From the NCBI GenBank assembly GCA_963204965.1, contig CAUJKA010000469.1, forward strand, positions 1-34,058: a DNA stretch of 34,058 bases, read 5' to 3'. The notes below the pieces were generated by a model that was not told the origin of the DNA, did not search any database, and saw only the letters and a list, made by a program, of their open reading frames with translations. Below are positions 22,746 to 30,916 of the stretch, piece by piece. The first letter of the stretch is position 1. Each line of letters starts with the position of its first letter. Position numbers and translations under genes: made by a program. This stretch comes from Planctomycetota bacterium (lineage in GTDB: Bacteria; Planctomycetota; Planctomycetia; Pirellulales; Pirellulaceae).

Positions 22746-23612
22746 ATGAGTCCTTTCACACCTCGACACTCTCGAAACCTCCGCGGGTTCACACTCGTGG
22801 AGCTCCTCGTTGTAATCGCAATCATCGGCATCCTTGTCGGCCTATTGCTTCCCGCCGTGCAGGCCGCTCGCGAAGCCGCTCGCAGATCCAGTTGCTCCAA
22901 CAACATGATGCAGATCGGCATCGCCATGCATCACTATGAATTCAACATGGAACGCTTGCCACCAGGTGTTGTCGATGACCAAGGTCCGATTAGATACGAG
23001 CCAATCGGAAAACACGTGAGTTGGACCGTTCACATACTTCCGTTCATGGAGGAGCAAGTAGCGTTCGACAAGTTCGATCAAGCCGCTGGAGCCTACGCTC
23101 CAGCCAATCAGCCCGTTCGCGAACATCGTGTGCCAGTTTACAACTGCCCTTCCAGTCCGCTAATGAGCTCTGACAAAGTAGCGATCAGCTCCTACGCTGG
23201 ATGTACCGGTGGAATTGAAGCCCCTATCGACGCCAAGAACGGCGGCGTGTTCTACTTGAACAGCGCAACCAAACTACGCGACATATCTGACGGCACCACT
23301 TACACAATTGCCTTTAGTGAAATTCGAGAAAACAGGTTGTTGCTGCCCTGGACGTCAGGTTCACGCGCCACACTTAGGAATACAGGCACGCTGATCAATT
23401 TTGGCGCGAAGGATTTCCGAACTCAAGGCGTTAAGCCCGAAGGCGAAGACAAGCCATCTGTTTATGTCGGTGGTTTCGGTAGTTTCCATACCGGTGGAGC
23501 TCAATGCGGTTTCGCGGATGGCAGTGTTCGATTCCTCTCACAGAGCACGGACACCGCCGCATACTCTTCCATGGGAGAAAGAGCTGATGGAATGCTGATT
23601 AGCGTAGATTGA
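22746..23612 (+). CDS. DUF1559 (H-x9-DG) prepilin-like protein
   Basis: 288 residues with a strong ribosome site (AAGGAG). The leader [36 protein letters not shown] has G14/F15 and E19 (+5), typical of the large planctomycete family also called H-x9-DG. The C-terminal signature is present: [12 protein letters not shown] near residues 248-259, with Q-x-G features before it. [16 protein letters not shown] is the usual DGT-motif segment. The location at the end of the pseudopilin operon suggests it is the major pilin of this assembly (inference). It is 43 bases after the GspK-like gene. Confidence 0.95.
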   Translation: MSPFTPRHSRNLRGFTLVELLVVIAIIGILVGLLLPAVQAAREAARRSSCSNNMMQIGIAMHHYEFNMERLPPGVVDDQGPIRYEPIGKHVSWTVHILPFMEEQVAFDKFDQAAGAYAPANQPVREHRVPVYNCPSSPLMSSDKVAISSYAGCTGGIEAPIDAKNGGVFYLNSATKLRDISDGTTYTIAFSEIRENRLLLPWTSGSRATLRNTGTLINFGAKDFRTQGVKPEGEDKPSVYVGGFGSFHTGGAQCGFADGSVRFLSQSTDTAAYSSMGERADGMLISVD

Positions 23613-23634
23613 TCAGCTTAGATTAATCAGTAGG

Positions 23635-23662
23635 AAGACAGCGGGCGGCACATGGAATGGGC
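23635..23662. repeat. 28-bp direct repeat, copy 1 (left of the redoxin lipoprotein gene)
   Basis: Agrees with 25175-25202 at 26 of 28 positions (core GACAGCGG-CGGCACATGGAATG). In this copy the hairpin arm is damaged (ATGGGC instead of ATGTGC). Confidence 0.75.
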
Positions 23663-23763
23663 TTGTTCGCTGGTCAATTCAACGTGAAGGAGAGACGTGC
23701 TAGCGACATGTTGCGAATTGCCAGAGCATCCCTAATCCTGCCTACATGAACTGACCAACTGAA

Positions 23764-25095
23764 ATGCAATGGAATAAGTTCGCTTGGATAGGCCTCGCAT
23801 GCTTAAGCATGGCTGTTGTTGCCGGGTGTGATCCGCCCGTAGAAAAGGTCGACGGTGACAATGTCGAGGCTCAACTCCGTACCATGGGCGAGGAATATGA
23901 GCGACTTACTGAAGCGTTTTACGCAGTTCCTTCAGGCGAGGAACAACCTCAATACAAAAGCGACATGACGGATGCGGAATGGCTAAAGCTCTATTACGAA
24001 CAGACTTCTAAGCCGTACCCTGATGCACAGGTGCTTCCCAGTTTTCTTGCATTTGCCGAGGATCACAAGGAGTCGCCGTTTGCGTTCGATGCACTCGCGT
24101 TTGCAATCCGGCGTGGTGGGCCAGCGACTGGTGAACTGCACGGCACACCCTGGCAGATTAAAGAGCAATCAATCGACATCTTGTTCAAACAGCATATGGA
24201 TGATCCACGGATCGTTCACGTATTTGACTGCCTCTGCGGTTCAATTCCATCCGAGAAGACAGAGTTGTTGTTGCGGAAGGGATTTGAGAATGGTACCGAT
24301 CGAACGGTGCGGGCTGCAGCGGGATTCTACTTAGCTAAACATCTGCACTATAGGTCTCAGTACCATCGACGGTCAGAGCAACTCAAGAATCAAAAAGAGA
24401 TTGGGAATTCTCTCGATCGGCATTGGAATCTGATCGTGACGCCCTACTTAGAGAAGAATTTTCCGTACGATCACGAACGCGTGTCTTCAGAAGTCGAGCG
24501 TATACTTGCTCATCTTGTAGACGAGTGTTCAGACATCGAAGCTCAGGATTGGCGACCTTCTGGCCCCGGCAACGTGCTCTTGCAAACCGTCGCCCAAACA
24601 GAACCGAAGACGTATGGCGACTTGGCACGGTCATTAATGCTCGAGCGTAGCAAATTGGCACCTGGCAAGAGCGCGCCAGATATCGTGGGAAGCGACTCCG
24701 ACGGCAAACCATTTGGACTTCACGACTACGAAGGAAAAGTAGTTCTCTTAACCTTCTCGGCGAACTGGTGCGTCCCTTGCAAACGGCTCTATCCTCTGCA
24801 GCGCGACTTGGTTGAAGAGTTCCGAGATGACCAATTTGTTGTATTGAGCGTGAGTCGTGATGAGAGCGTGGACACATTGAAATCCTCCCTGTCATCGGGC
24901 GAGATCACTTGGCGATGTTGGTGGGATGGATTAGACGGTCCGATTTGTAAAGCCTGGAACAACACGTCAACTCCTTCCGTTTTCCTGCTTGATCACGAGC
25001 ATATCATCCAAGATGTGGATTTACATTCTCACGCTTCCCTGGACGATTTCAAGAATGCAATCAAAGGACTGCTGAGCAAGGTTCCAGAGCAATGA
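23764..25095 (+). CDS. Lipoprotein with C-terminal TlpA/thioredoxin-like redoxin domain
   Basis: 443 residues. A signal peptide ends in the lipobox VVAGC (C22), so the protein is lipid-anchored. Residues about 25-295 are helical, rich in charged residues, with no recognised domain but with a pattern like other planctomycete redoxin proteins that precede the redox domain by a helical repeat region. Residues about 300-443 form the redoxin domain: GKSAPDIVGSDSDGKPFGLHDYEGKVVLLTF, active site WCVPC (W335, C336, C339), and cis-Pro in TPSVFLLD. It should reduce or exchange disulfides outside the cytoplasm. The gene stands alone between two copies of a short direct repeat. Confidence 0.9.
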   Translation: MQWNKFAWIGLACLSMAVVAGCDPPVEKVDGDNVEAQLRTMGEEYERLTEAFYAVPSGEEQPQYKSDMTDAEWLKLYYEQTSKPYPDAQVLPSFLAFAEDHKESPFAFDALAFAIRRGGPATGELHGTPWQIKEQSIDILFKQHMDDPRIVHVFDCLCGSIPSEKTELLLRKGFENGTDRTVRAAAGFYLAKHLHYRSQYHRRSEQLKNQKEIGNSLDRHWNLIVTPYLEKNFPYDHERVSSEVERILAHLVDECSDIEAQDWRPSGPGNVLLQTVAQTEPKTYGDLARSLMLERSKLAPGKSAPDIVGSDSDGKPFGLHDYEGKVVLLTFSANWCVPCKRLYPLQRDLVEEFRDDQFVVLSVSRDESVDTLKSSLSSGEITWRCWWDGLDGPICKAWNNTSTPSVFLLDHEHIIQDVDLHSHASLDDFKNAIKGLLSKVPEQ

Positions 25096-25149
25096 ACTTC
25101 ACCTGAATCACTTGGCCGCAACCGTTTGATTTTTGGCGTTACGGAGACG

Positions 25150-25166
25150 ACGACAGGGACTGTCGT
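25150..25166. repeat. GGA-triloop hairpin next to repeat copy 2
   Basis: ACGACAG-GGA-CTGTCGT, a perfect 7-bp stem with a 3-base loop, 20 bases left of the second GGA-loop hairpin at 25187-25203. Both share the GGA loop though their stems differ, which points to a structured repeat element. Confidence 0.65.
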
Positions 25167-25174
25167 GGCACAAT

Positions 25175-25203
25175 AAGACAGCGGACGGCACATGGAATGT
25201 GCC
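25175..25203. repeat. 28-bp direct repeat, copy 2, with GGA-triloop hairpin
   Basis: Partner of 23635-23662. It contains the perfect hairpin GGCACAT-GGA-ATGTGCC (25187-25203). Located 80 bases after the redoxin lipoprotein stop and 137 bases before jetA. Confidence 0.75.
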
Positions 25204-25266
25204 TGCTACGGCGGAAGAGTTTAGCCAATTGGCACGAACCCGACAAAAATGGTGTTTTTAGTAGAA

Positions 25267-25342
25267 AATCGACCGATTTTGGACCAAACTAGTCGGAGAA
25301 GTTTCATACGATTGGTCCATCGTTTGTTTCATTGGGTCCATG
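25267..25342 (+). promoter_or_regulatory. Repeat-rich leader of the jetA gene
   Basis: Three elements lie directly ahead of jetA: AATCG-AC-CGATT (25267-25278), an inverted pair GGACCAA (25281-25287) with TTGGTCC (25312-25318), and a near-direct repeat ATTGGTCCAT (25311-25320) and ATTGGGTCCATG (25331-25342) whose second copy contains the jetA start codon. Such a set could be an operator region; no regulator gene is adjacent. Confidence 0.35.
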
Positions 25343-26860
25343 ATTTCATTTCAAACACCATCAAGTCTTCAAATGTCATTGCGGCGAGAGAACCTCCGCA
25401 CATTTTTCGATTCGTCCCCGACGGTCAAGCTTCTGCGTTCGAGCTTGGCTCCGATGGTGATCGACTTTTTTCACCAGACCTTTAAACTCGGCGAGTCGAT
25501 TTCGGTCGGTTTGACGGAGCTTAAGACTCGGCTGCTGATCTATCAAGAGGAACTGCATGAAGTTTATCCAGACTTGATGACCGGTGCTCCCGAACGTTAC
25601 GTCGCCGATTGGGTCGACTCGGGTTGGCTACTACGCTTCTTGGAAGCTAGTTCTAACGAGCCACAGTATCAGTTGACTCGGTACTCGGAAGAGGCGATTC
25701 GGTTCGTCGAGTCCGTGTTGGCCAAGTCCAACTCGATGGTGGGAACTGAGAGTCGACTTAAGCTTGTCATCGAAACACTGGCAGACATTATTCGGGGAGC
25801 GTCGGCAGATCCCGAGCGACGCTTGGCCTATCTGCGAGCCCAAAGGGACGAGCTTGACCGACAGATCGCGGAGATCGAGTCAGGCAAGAGCGTCGAAGTT
25901 TATCGGCCCGCTCAGATTCGTGAGCGATTCCAAACTGCGGTCGAACTGCTTCGCGCGCTTCAGTCGGATTTTCGAGCCGTCGAAGAGAAGTTCCAAGTGA
26001 TTGCTCGCGATGTTCAGCAGTTGCAGGTCACCGGACAAGACTCGCGAGGAAACATCCTCGGCTTTGCATTGGACTCGGAGGATCTACTGAAACAGCAGGA
26101 TGAAGGCATCAGCTTCTTTGCGTTCGTTGCCTTCCTGTTCTCGCCGACCCAGCAGGCGTCCTTGCGCAAGAGCATTGAAGAACTGCAACAGTTAGAAGCT
26201 CTTGCCGATCAATCCGATTCTCTTCAGCATGTTCGACGCATGGTTCCGTCGTTGCTGGCCGAAGCTGAAAAGGTGATGAAGACGACGGCTCGACTCTCTT
26301 CGACACTTCGACGATTACTGGATGCGCACTCGGCAGAGCATCGGATGCGATTGGCTTCCGTTCTCCAGTCGATCAAGCAAACCGCTCTCAAGCTTCGCGA
26401 GTCGGCTCCGTTGGTTGATGTTGCATGCAAGGTCTACGCCGACATGGAGATTGGTTCTCCGCTCGCCAGGAAGTTCTGGACACCGAACGCAGTGTTTGAA
26501 AGCGAAGCGCCCGAAGTTCATGTGGTGGACTTGGGCAAGGCCAAAGAGATTTCCGAGGCCTATGCCAAACTGCGACGCATCGACTTCCGCCAAATGCGAC
26601 ACTGCATCCAAAAGCTAACCTACGACGGCAATAAAGCAACGTTGAGCCAAGTTGTGTCGAAATCGGATGGAGACCCAGGTGTCGTTGAACTGCTGGGATA
26701 TGTTCAGATTGCTCATGATGATCAACATGACATCGACCCTCTACGTTCCGAAACGATTCAAGTTCATGTGGATTCTCCGAGCGTTAGTACCTTGCACGTT
26801 GTGGTTCCGATGATCACCTTTTTGCCCAAAGCTTCTTCTAAGGGAAGACGTCCGAAATGA
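25340..26860 (+). CDS. jetA: Wadjet component JetA (DUF3375, MukF-like kleisin)
   Basis: 506 residues, close to the usual JetA size of about 480-500. The opening TFFDSSPTVKLLRSSLAPMVIDFFHQTF is typical of DUF3375, which starts with a short helix and a winged-helix-like N-terminal domain. YVADWVDSGWLLRF and YQLTRYSEEAIRFVES follow in the expected order, then a coiled-coil segment (about 154-180, RAQRDELDRQIAEIESGKS) and a long helical middle part. In Wadjet systems JetA bridges the SMC-like JetC and recruits JetB for plasmid defence by DNA-loop extrusion. The start at 25340 is not fixed: ATG 25373 is also possible and neither has a clear ribosome site. Overlaps jetB by ATGA. Recognition is by memory of the family, not by search. 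Confidence 0.82.
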   Translation: MISFQTPSSLQMSLRRENLRTFFDSSPTVKLLRSSLAPMVIDFFHQTFKLGESISVGLTELKTRLLIYQEELHEVYPDLMTGAPERYVADWVDSGWLLRFLEASSNEPQYQLTRYSEEAIRFVESVLAKSNSMVGTESRLKLVIETLADIIRGASADPERRLAYLRAQRDELDRQIAEIESGKSVEVYRPAQIRERFQTAVELLRALQSDFRAVEEKFQVIARDVQQLQVTGQDSRGNILGFALDSEDLLKQQDEGISFFAFVAFLFSPTQQASLRKSIEELQQLEALADQSDSLQHVRRMVPSLLAEAEKVMKTTARLSSTLRRLLDAHSAEHRMRLASVLQSIKQTALKLRESAPLVDVACKVYADMEIGSPLARKFWTPNAVFESEAPEVHVVDLGKAKEISEAYAKLRRIDFRQMRHCIQKLTYDGNKATLSQVVSKSDGDPGVVELLGYVQIAHDDQHDIDPLRSETIQVHVDSPSVSTLHVVVPMITFLPKASSKGRRPK

Positions 26861-27516
26861 TTCAGTACCTTGCCACTGATGCGGATCAACAACTGAGCAA
26901 TAGTTCGGTCGCCAATACAGCTTCTTGGGGCGCTGCCGCCGTGCGATTGCTGCAAGGAGTTGTTTACCACGATGACAACGCAGATGTATGGGAGTCGTTG
27001 CGAGCCAACGTGTCGCCACTGACCGATTACTTTGCGAAGATTGGCCTGCAGTTGGTCATCGACGAAAACGATGCCATGGCTTATCTGCGACAGCCTGACG
27101 ACGAGGAGCAGACCGAAGACGCGAACTCCGTTCCCAGGCTCTTCCGTCGTACTCAAATGACTTACGAACAGACTCTTCTGTGCGTACTGTTGCGCGACCA
27201 TTTGCGTGTCTTCGAGGAAGAGGATGTGCAAAACGAAAAATGCGTTGTTTTGCAGAGCGACTTGTTAGCCATCTTCGAGAACTTCTTTCCCGCGGGCAGC
27301 GACAATGTCAAAATCAACCGCAGCTTGGGAACAAATCTCCGGCGGCTTGAGGAACTGAAGTTTGTTAAGCAGTTTGAGAAAGAGCCTCCGAGCTGGGAGA
27401 TTCGACGGATCATTAAGGCTCGACTACCGCTTAGCGAGCTAGAGACGCTTCAGCAATCCTTGCTCGCTCACGTAGAATCTCACCGCGACGAAGAATCGCC
27501 CGCATCAAGTTCCTAG
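26857..27516 (+). CDS. jetB: Wadjet component JetB (DUF4194, MukE-like)
   Basis: 219 residues, the normal length for JetB. AAVRLLQGVVYHDDNADVWESLRANVSPLTDYFAKIGLQLVIDENDAMAYLRQ is the DUF4194 winged-helix N-terminal region, and RTQMTYEQTLLCVLLRDHLRVFEEED with RSLGTNLRRLEELKFVKQFEKEPPSWEIRRIIKARLP form the second winged helix. It binds JetA in the MukE-like position. Translational coupling to jetA is shown by the ATGA overlap. In complete loci jetC (SMC-like ATPase, about 1100 residues) and jetD (TOPRIM nuclease) follow on the same strand; here the next real gene is hisI on the opposite strand 221 bases later. Confidence 0.82.
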   Translation: MIQYLATDADQQLSNSSVANTASWGAAAVRLLQGVVYHDDNADVWESLRANVSPLTDYFAKIGLQLVIDENDAMAYLRQPDDEEQTEDANSVPRLFRRTQMTYEQTLLCVLLRDHLRVFEEEDVQNEKCVVLQSDLLAIFENFFPAGSDNVKINRSLGTNLRRLEELKFVKQFEKEPPSWEIRRIIKARLPLSELETLQQSLLAHVESHRDEESPASSS

Positions 27517-27531
27517 TCAACTCTGGAGTCA

Positions 27532-27741
27532 ATGTATAGTTGGGCAGCAGTTAAGGAAGAATTGGTAAGAAAATGGGGGCAAGAAGATGATCCGCATTTG
27601 GCTTTGTTTGACTTACCAAGTTCATTTGTTTTGCAGTCGACAAACCTGACGGAACCGAAACTTTCTTCGCCGTGTCATCCGTGCAATCCGTGTCCAATTA
27701 ATGGTGCTGGAATTAGACACGGAAGACACGTAGCAAACTAA
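27532..27741 (+). CDS. Short uncertain ORF after jetB, possible remnant of a third Wadjet gene
   Basis: 69 codons starting 15 bases after the jetB stop, with GGAG 3 bases ahead of the ATG. The first about 37 residues ([15 protein letters not shown] then FDLPSSF) look like protein; the rest runs through the palindrome at 27671-27730 and is Pro/Cys-rich nonsense ending inside hisI. The W-x3-VKEELVRKW pattern recalls the N-terminus of JetD-type (DUF3322) proteins, but this is weak. It may be a truncated remnant left by loss of jetC/jetD, or a chance frame. Confidence 0.25.
   Translation: MYSWAAVKEELVRKWGQEDDPHLALFDLPSSFVLQSTNLTEPKLSSPCHPCNPCPINGAGIRHGRHVAN
27671..27730. terminator. Large imperfect palindrome between convergent jetB and hisI
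   Basis: Inner stem 27687-27699 with 27711-27723 (TCCGTGTC-x-AATT against AATT-x-GACACGGA, 12 of 13 paired, 11-base loop). An alternative stem pairs CGTGTCATCCGTG (27671-27683) with CACGGAAGACACG (27718-27730), 12 of 13. Because the arms contain tandem CCGTG units, the element can fold in two ways. Position between convergent genes suits a two-way terminator, though no long T-run is present. Confidence 0.6.
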
Positions 27742-28220
27742 AGCTGCGTTGGATTGGGCGCGTCGCCGTAGACCTCTTTGGGATCAAAGGCTTTGTGATC
27801 TTCCATGAAGACTAGGCCTTCACTTTGACCGCGCTCTTGAGCAACTGGTACACGACGGTAGAAGCAGGAACGATAGCCAACGTGGCAGCTCGCTCCGCCA
27901 CCCATCACTTCGACTCGCAGCCAAACACAATCTTGGTCGTCATCGATACGCATCTCGCGGACCTTTTGAACCAGTCCACTGGTTGCGCCTTTGTGCCATA
28001 GTGTTTGTCGACTGCGACTGTAGTACACCGCTTCGCCGAGTTCGATCGTTTTTCTCAGCGCCTCTTCATTCATGTAACCGTGCATGAGTAGTTCGCCGGA
28101 TGCAAAGTCGGTGGTGACGCAAGGAATCAGCCCGTCGCGGTCGAACTTGGGAGCCAACTGATTTCCCTCTTCAACCTGTTCGACAGTAACACGCGCATTA
28201 AAATTGACAACCGAAGACAT
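27738..28220 (-). CDS. hisI: Phosphoribosyl-AMP cyclohydrolase HisI
   Basis: 160 residues. It opens the purine ring of phosphoribosyl-AMP in histidine biosynthesis, in the cytoplasm. Family motifs: [25 protein letters not shown] (31-55), [17 protein letters not shown] (66-82), the acidic metal site IDDDQD (92-97), and [16 protein letters not shown] (107-122) with zinc-binding cysteines C112 and C119 plus C98 nearby. It is not fused to a HisE domain; the C-terminal 35 residues are a tail without a known domain. Last gene of the minus-strand cluster, 33 bases after the FmdB-like gene; no other histidine genes are in the window. Confidence 0.96.
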   Translation of the reverse strand: MSSVVNFNARVTVEQVEEGNQLAPKFDRDGLIPCVTTDFASGELLMHGYMNEEALRKTIELGEAVYYSRSRQTLWHKGATSGLVQKVREMRIDDDQDCVWLRVEVMGGGASCHVGYRSCFYRRVPVAQERGQSEGLVFMEDHKAFDPKEVYGDAPNPTQL

Positions 28221-28253
28221 TCAAATAAACCCTTGTGGTTTGAGCTAACTCAA

Positions 28254-28553
28254 CTATTTCTTTTTGGCAGAGATCGTTTTGGGGCCTTTGCCCGCACTCT
28301 TCTCGTAAACGCCATCGCCTGACTTGACGTACTTTGTAAAGCCTTTCTCCCCCAGCTTCTTGTCGCTGAGCGACGAGGCCATTTTGGAATCGCTAAACTG
28401 CCCCGCGATCGAGACCGAAGCCACGATTCTCCGCACGGGCGTTCCCTTTTCGGGATGTACCGTCAGCGGTGGATCAGACAGCTTCTGCAGCACCTCGAAG
28501 GTCGCGCCATCCTGGCCGTCAGGCATGATTTCTTCGTAAACGTAGATTGGCAT
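28254..28553 (-). CDS. FmdB-like protein that has lost its zinc-ribbon cysteines
   Basis: 99 residues from ATG 28553 (MPIYVYE), the standard FmdB opening; a longer frame upstream overlaps the permease gene and is not coding. FmdB proteins normally read MPIYEYxCxxCG...CPxCG. Here the corresponding positions read EEIMPDGQDG and VHPEKGTP, so all four cysteines are missing while QKLSDPPLTVHPEKGTPVRRIVASVSIAG keeps the family frame. The C-terminal half is Lys/Gly/Ser-rich (KKLGEKGFTKYVKSGDG). Function is unknown; it cannot bind zinc in the usual way. Sits 17 bases after the permease stop, so probably co-transcribed. Confidence 0.78.
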   Translation of the reverse strand: MPIYVYEEIMPDGQDGATFEVLQKLSDPPLTVHPEKGTPVRRIVASVSIAGQFSDSKMASSLSDKKLGEKGFTKYVKSGDGVYEKSAGKGPKTISAKKK

Positions 28554-28570
28554 GATCCGCTTGGTATTCT

Positions 28571-30916
28571 CTAGACCGTGGAGACCGCGACCGTTGCTGC
28601 CGCGCGACGGCGACGATCCAGGTAAACTAAGGCTGCTCCCAGTATAAACCCAACTGCGGCAATTCCCAGCCATGTCATGGGCAAGTGGCTCTCGTGCTTC
28701 ACGCCCCCAAGGCCCCATCCGTTCAGTTCGTCACGATAGCTTGCCATCGCTAGCAAGGCAGAATTGTGCGTCGCATGGAGGATAATGCCTGGAATTAGGC
28801 TCCCAGATCGCCATCGAACCCAACCCAGCAACAATCCCATCAGCGTGCTGGGCAGTACTCGTTCGGGGGCCGCGCCGCCTGAAAGGACCACGTGAAAAAG
28901 CCCGAAAGCGATAGCCGTGGCTATGATCGTCGTACGAGCCCTCAAGCTCTGCTTCAATCCGTTATAGAGAAAACCGCGGAAGAAAACCTCTTCGCACACG
29001 CCAGGCGTAACGCCAAGACAGAGGATAATCAGTGCAAGCGGGAGCTGTTTCCAGCTCTCCAACATCTTTTCGACCACCGCAAACTTGCTTGTATCCAGCC
29101 CGTGTAGCCCCAGTTCCTGCAGTCCAACGATCACTTCGAAAATCCATGGCCAGGTCGAACAGCCCAATAGAATCGCGCCAAGAATGTAAACGACTCGCGG
29201 TCGGAGTAGTGTCAAACCCGATCGAACTGGAACCTTTTCCAAACGCAGCAGCAAGAGCGGGACCAAAAGGAAAAGCACAATGGTCATCGCGGCTGATATC
29301 AACAACCGCCAACTGATTGGAATGGTTTCTTGCCGCCCGAGAATGCCGGAGACGATAAAGTAGGCTGGAAACAGAAATGCCAGCCCCACTAAAGAGATAG
29401 CCGTTGACGGAGTTCGATGAGCTTCGTCGGATGCGTGTAAGAGGTCTACCAGTTTTCCACGACTGCCTACTGCAACAGCGTCTGCTCCAAAAACTCTAGA
29501 GGCTAAACCCAACGCGGCCAAACCATACAGCACCGTTGAGAGTATTGCAGCTACGGCGGGAAGCGGTGCGGCAGTTCCCTCAAGAAACTGTTTCGACAAA
29601 AGTAAGATATTGATCAGCGGTGTCACTGCGGTGATCGGCGTCAATTCCCAACCCGGCAGAAATATGACAAGTCCTGGTCCGATCGATAGTAGCAGCAATG
29701 GAATCAAATAGGATTGTGCTTCTTTGAAACTTCGTGCCGAACTGGTGAGCATCAACAACACTGCCGAGTAGAACAACCCGAAGGCTGAGAGTGCAAGCAG
29801 CAATTTCGCAGCTAGACCAAAAGAGAAACCAGCGGGACCAAGTAGAACTTTGTCGAGTTGCAGTGCATACAACGTCAACGACATGAAAGTCAGATTCATC
29901 AGGCCCGTGAGCAATGTAACCAAAAACACCGCCACGAACTTTGCCAACAGCAGTCGAAACTTTGGTACCGGGATCGACATCAACGTCTCAAGCGTATTTC
30001 GCTCGCGCTCACCTGCAGTCAAGTCGATCGCCGGATAGACGCCACCTGTAACTGTCATCAGCAGCAAGATCAGCGGCAATAGTCCCACCAGCGTAGACTT
30101 ACCAGTTTGCGTGACCACAGAACGAAAGTGATCGACAGGCAAACGAAAATCGGGATTCACCACTCGACCCAACTGAGCAAACCGAGCTCGATTGGCTGCC
30201 GTGAATCGATCCGAGAACCAGTCTGCCGCATTGCGACTGGGCATGCGGTTGTGATCTTCGATCAGCTCAACAGTTACAGGACCATCAAACTTTGCGTCGC
30301 CTTCTAGATCGCTTTGAAAGCGCAGAGTCATCGCTAAATCCACAGCCCCATCACTGACTAACTGCCTTAAGTCAGCGGTTGGTCGATCGGGAAACCAACG
30401 AAACGCGAATTCAACCGCTTCCGCCTTTAAATCGTCTTCATCATTAGTTGCGGATTTGTTCGTCGCTGGGTCACTGTTGTTGGCAGCAGTTTCTGTCCTG
30501 TTTCCGCCGTTTAATGCCTGCTCTTCTTGTTGCCTTTGGGCACGTCGCGCCGCGGCGCGGGCAAGAGCAGCTTCACCGAACTCAAGCTCTCGATCAAGCC
30601 ACCGACTATCGGCCTCGGTAGTATTAACCGCGATAACGTAGAAGGGCTTCTTAGTTGTAGACTCTTGAATGGCAACGAAACGAAACCCAAGTCCCAGCAA
30701 TGGATAGAGCAATATAGGCATCGCGAGCAGAGTGACAATGGTCCGTCGATCGCGAAGTGTCTCACGCAATTCTTTTGTAATGAATTGCCACTGCTGAGCC
30801 CACGAAAATGGAACCATCGCCGCCTCTTCCGGCGCTGTAGACACCGCGATCGTAGGATCAATTGGTTGCTTCGGCTCAGATTGCCCACCCGCTTGCGCAC
30901 CCTGTAGATCGCTCAT
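28571..30916 (-). CDS. ABC-2 permease fused to a CPBP (CAAX-type) intramembrane metalloprotease
   Basis: 781 residues. Residues about 40-480 are an ABC-2/NatB-like permease: first helix near 61-82, a large extracellular domain (about 90-270) containing a low-complexity Ala/Arg/Gln/Asn insert (115-160), then [40 protein letters not shown] (278-316), typical of sodium exporter permeases, and several helices. Residues about 505-765 form a CPBP protease: [17 protein letters not shown] with E642, E643 and R647, FGLFHVV with H675, and HATHNSALL with H714 and H717. All catalytic motifs are intact. Such fusions are known near NatA-like ATPases. Its start overlaps the ATPase stop (ATGA). The substrate of either half is unknown. 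Confidence 0.9.
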   Translation of the reverse strand: MSDLQGAQAGGQSEPKQPIDPTIAVSTAPEEAAMVPFSWAQQWQFITKELRETLRDRRTIVTLLAMPILLYPLLGLGFRFVAIQESTTKKPFYVIAVNTTEADSRWLDRELEFGEAALARAAARRAQRQQEEQALNGGNRTETAANNSDPATNKSATNDEDDLKAEAVEFAFRWFPDRPTADLRQLVSDGAVDLAMTLRFQSDLEGDAKFDGPVTVELIEDHNRMPSRNAADWFSDRFTAANRARFAQLGRVVNPDFRLPVDHFRSVVTQTGKSTLVGLLPLILLLMTVTGGVYPAIDLTAGERERNTLETLMSIPVPKFRLLLAKFVAVFLVTLLTGLMNLTFMSLTLYALQLDKVLLGPAGFSFGLAAKLLLALSAFGLFYSAVLLMLTSSARSFKEAQSYLIPLLLLSIGPGLVIFLPGWELTPITAVTPLINILLLSKQFLEGTAAPLPAVAAILSTVLYGLAALGLASRVFGADAVAVGSRGKLVDLLHASDEAHRTPSTAISLVGLAFLFPAYFIVSGILGRQETIPISWRLLISAAMTIVLFLLVPLLLLRLEKVPVRSGLTLLRPRVVYILGAILLGCSTWPWIFEVIVGLQELGLHGLDTSKFAVVEKMLESWKQLPLALIILCLGVTPGVCEEVFFRGFLYNGLKQSLRARTTIIATAIAFGLFHVVLSGGAAPERVLPSTLMGLLLGWVRWRSGSLIPGIILHATHNSALLAMASYRDELNGWGLGGVKHESHLPMTWLGIAAVGFILGAALVYLDRRRRAAATVAVSTV

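Noticed and set aside
24383..24895. 170-codon minus-strand frame inside the redoxin lipoprotein gene
   Set aside because: Antisense shadow of a gene with signal peptide, lipobox and WCVPC site; no motif of its own.
23635..25203. Redoxin gene with flanking repeats as an insertion sequence
   Set aside because: No transposase, no terminal inverted repeats and the cargo gene is an ordinary planctomycete lipoprotein; kept only as a repeat observation.
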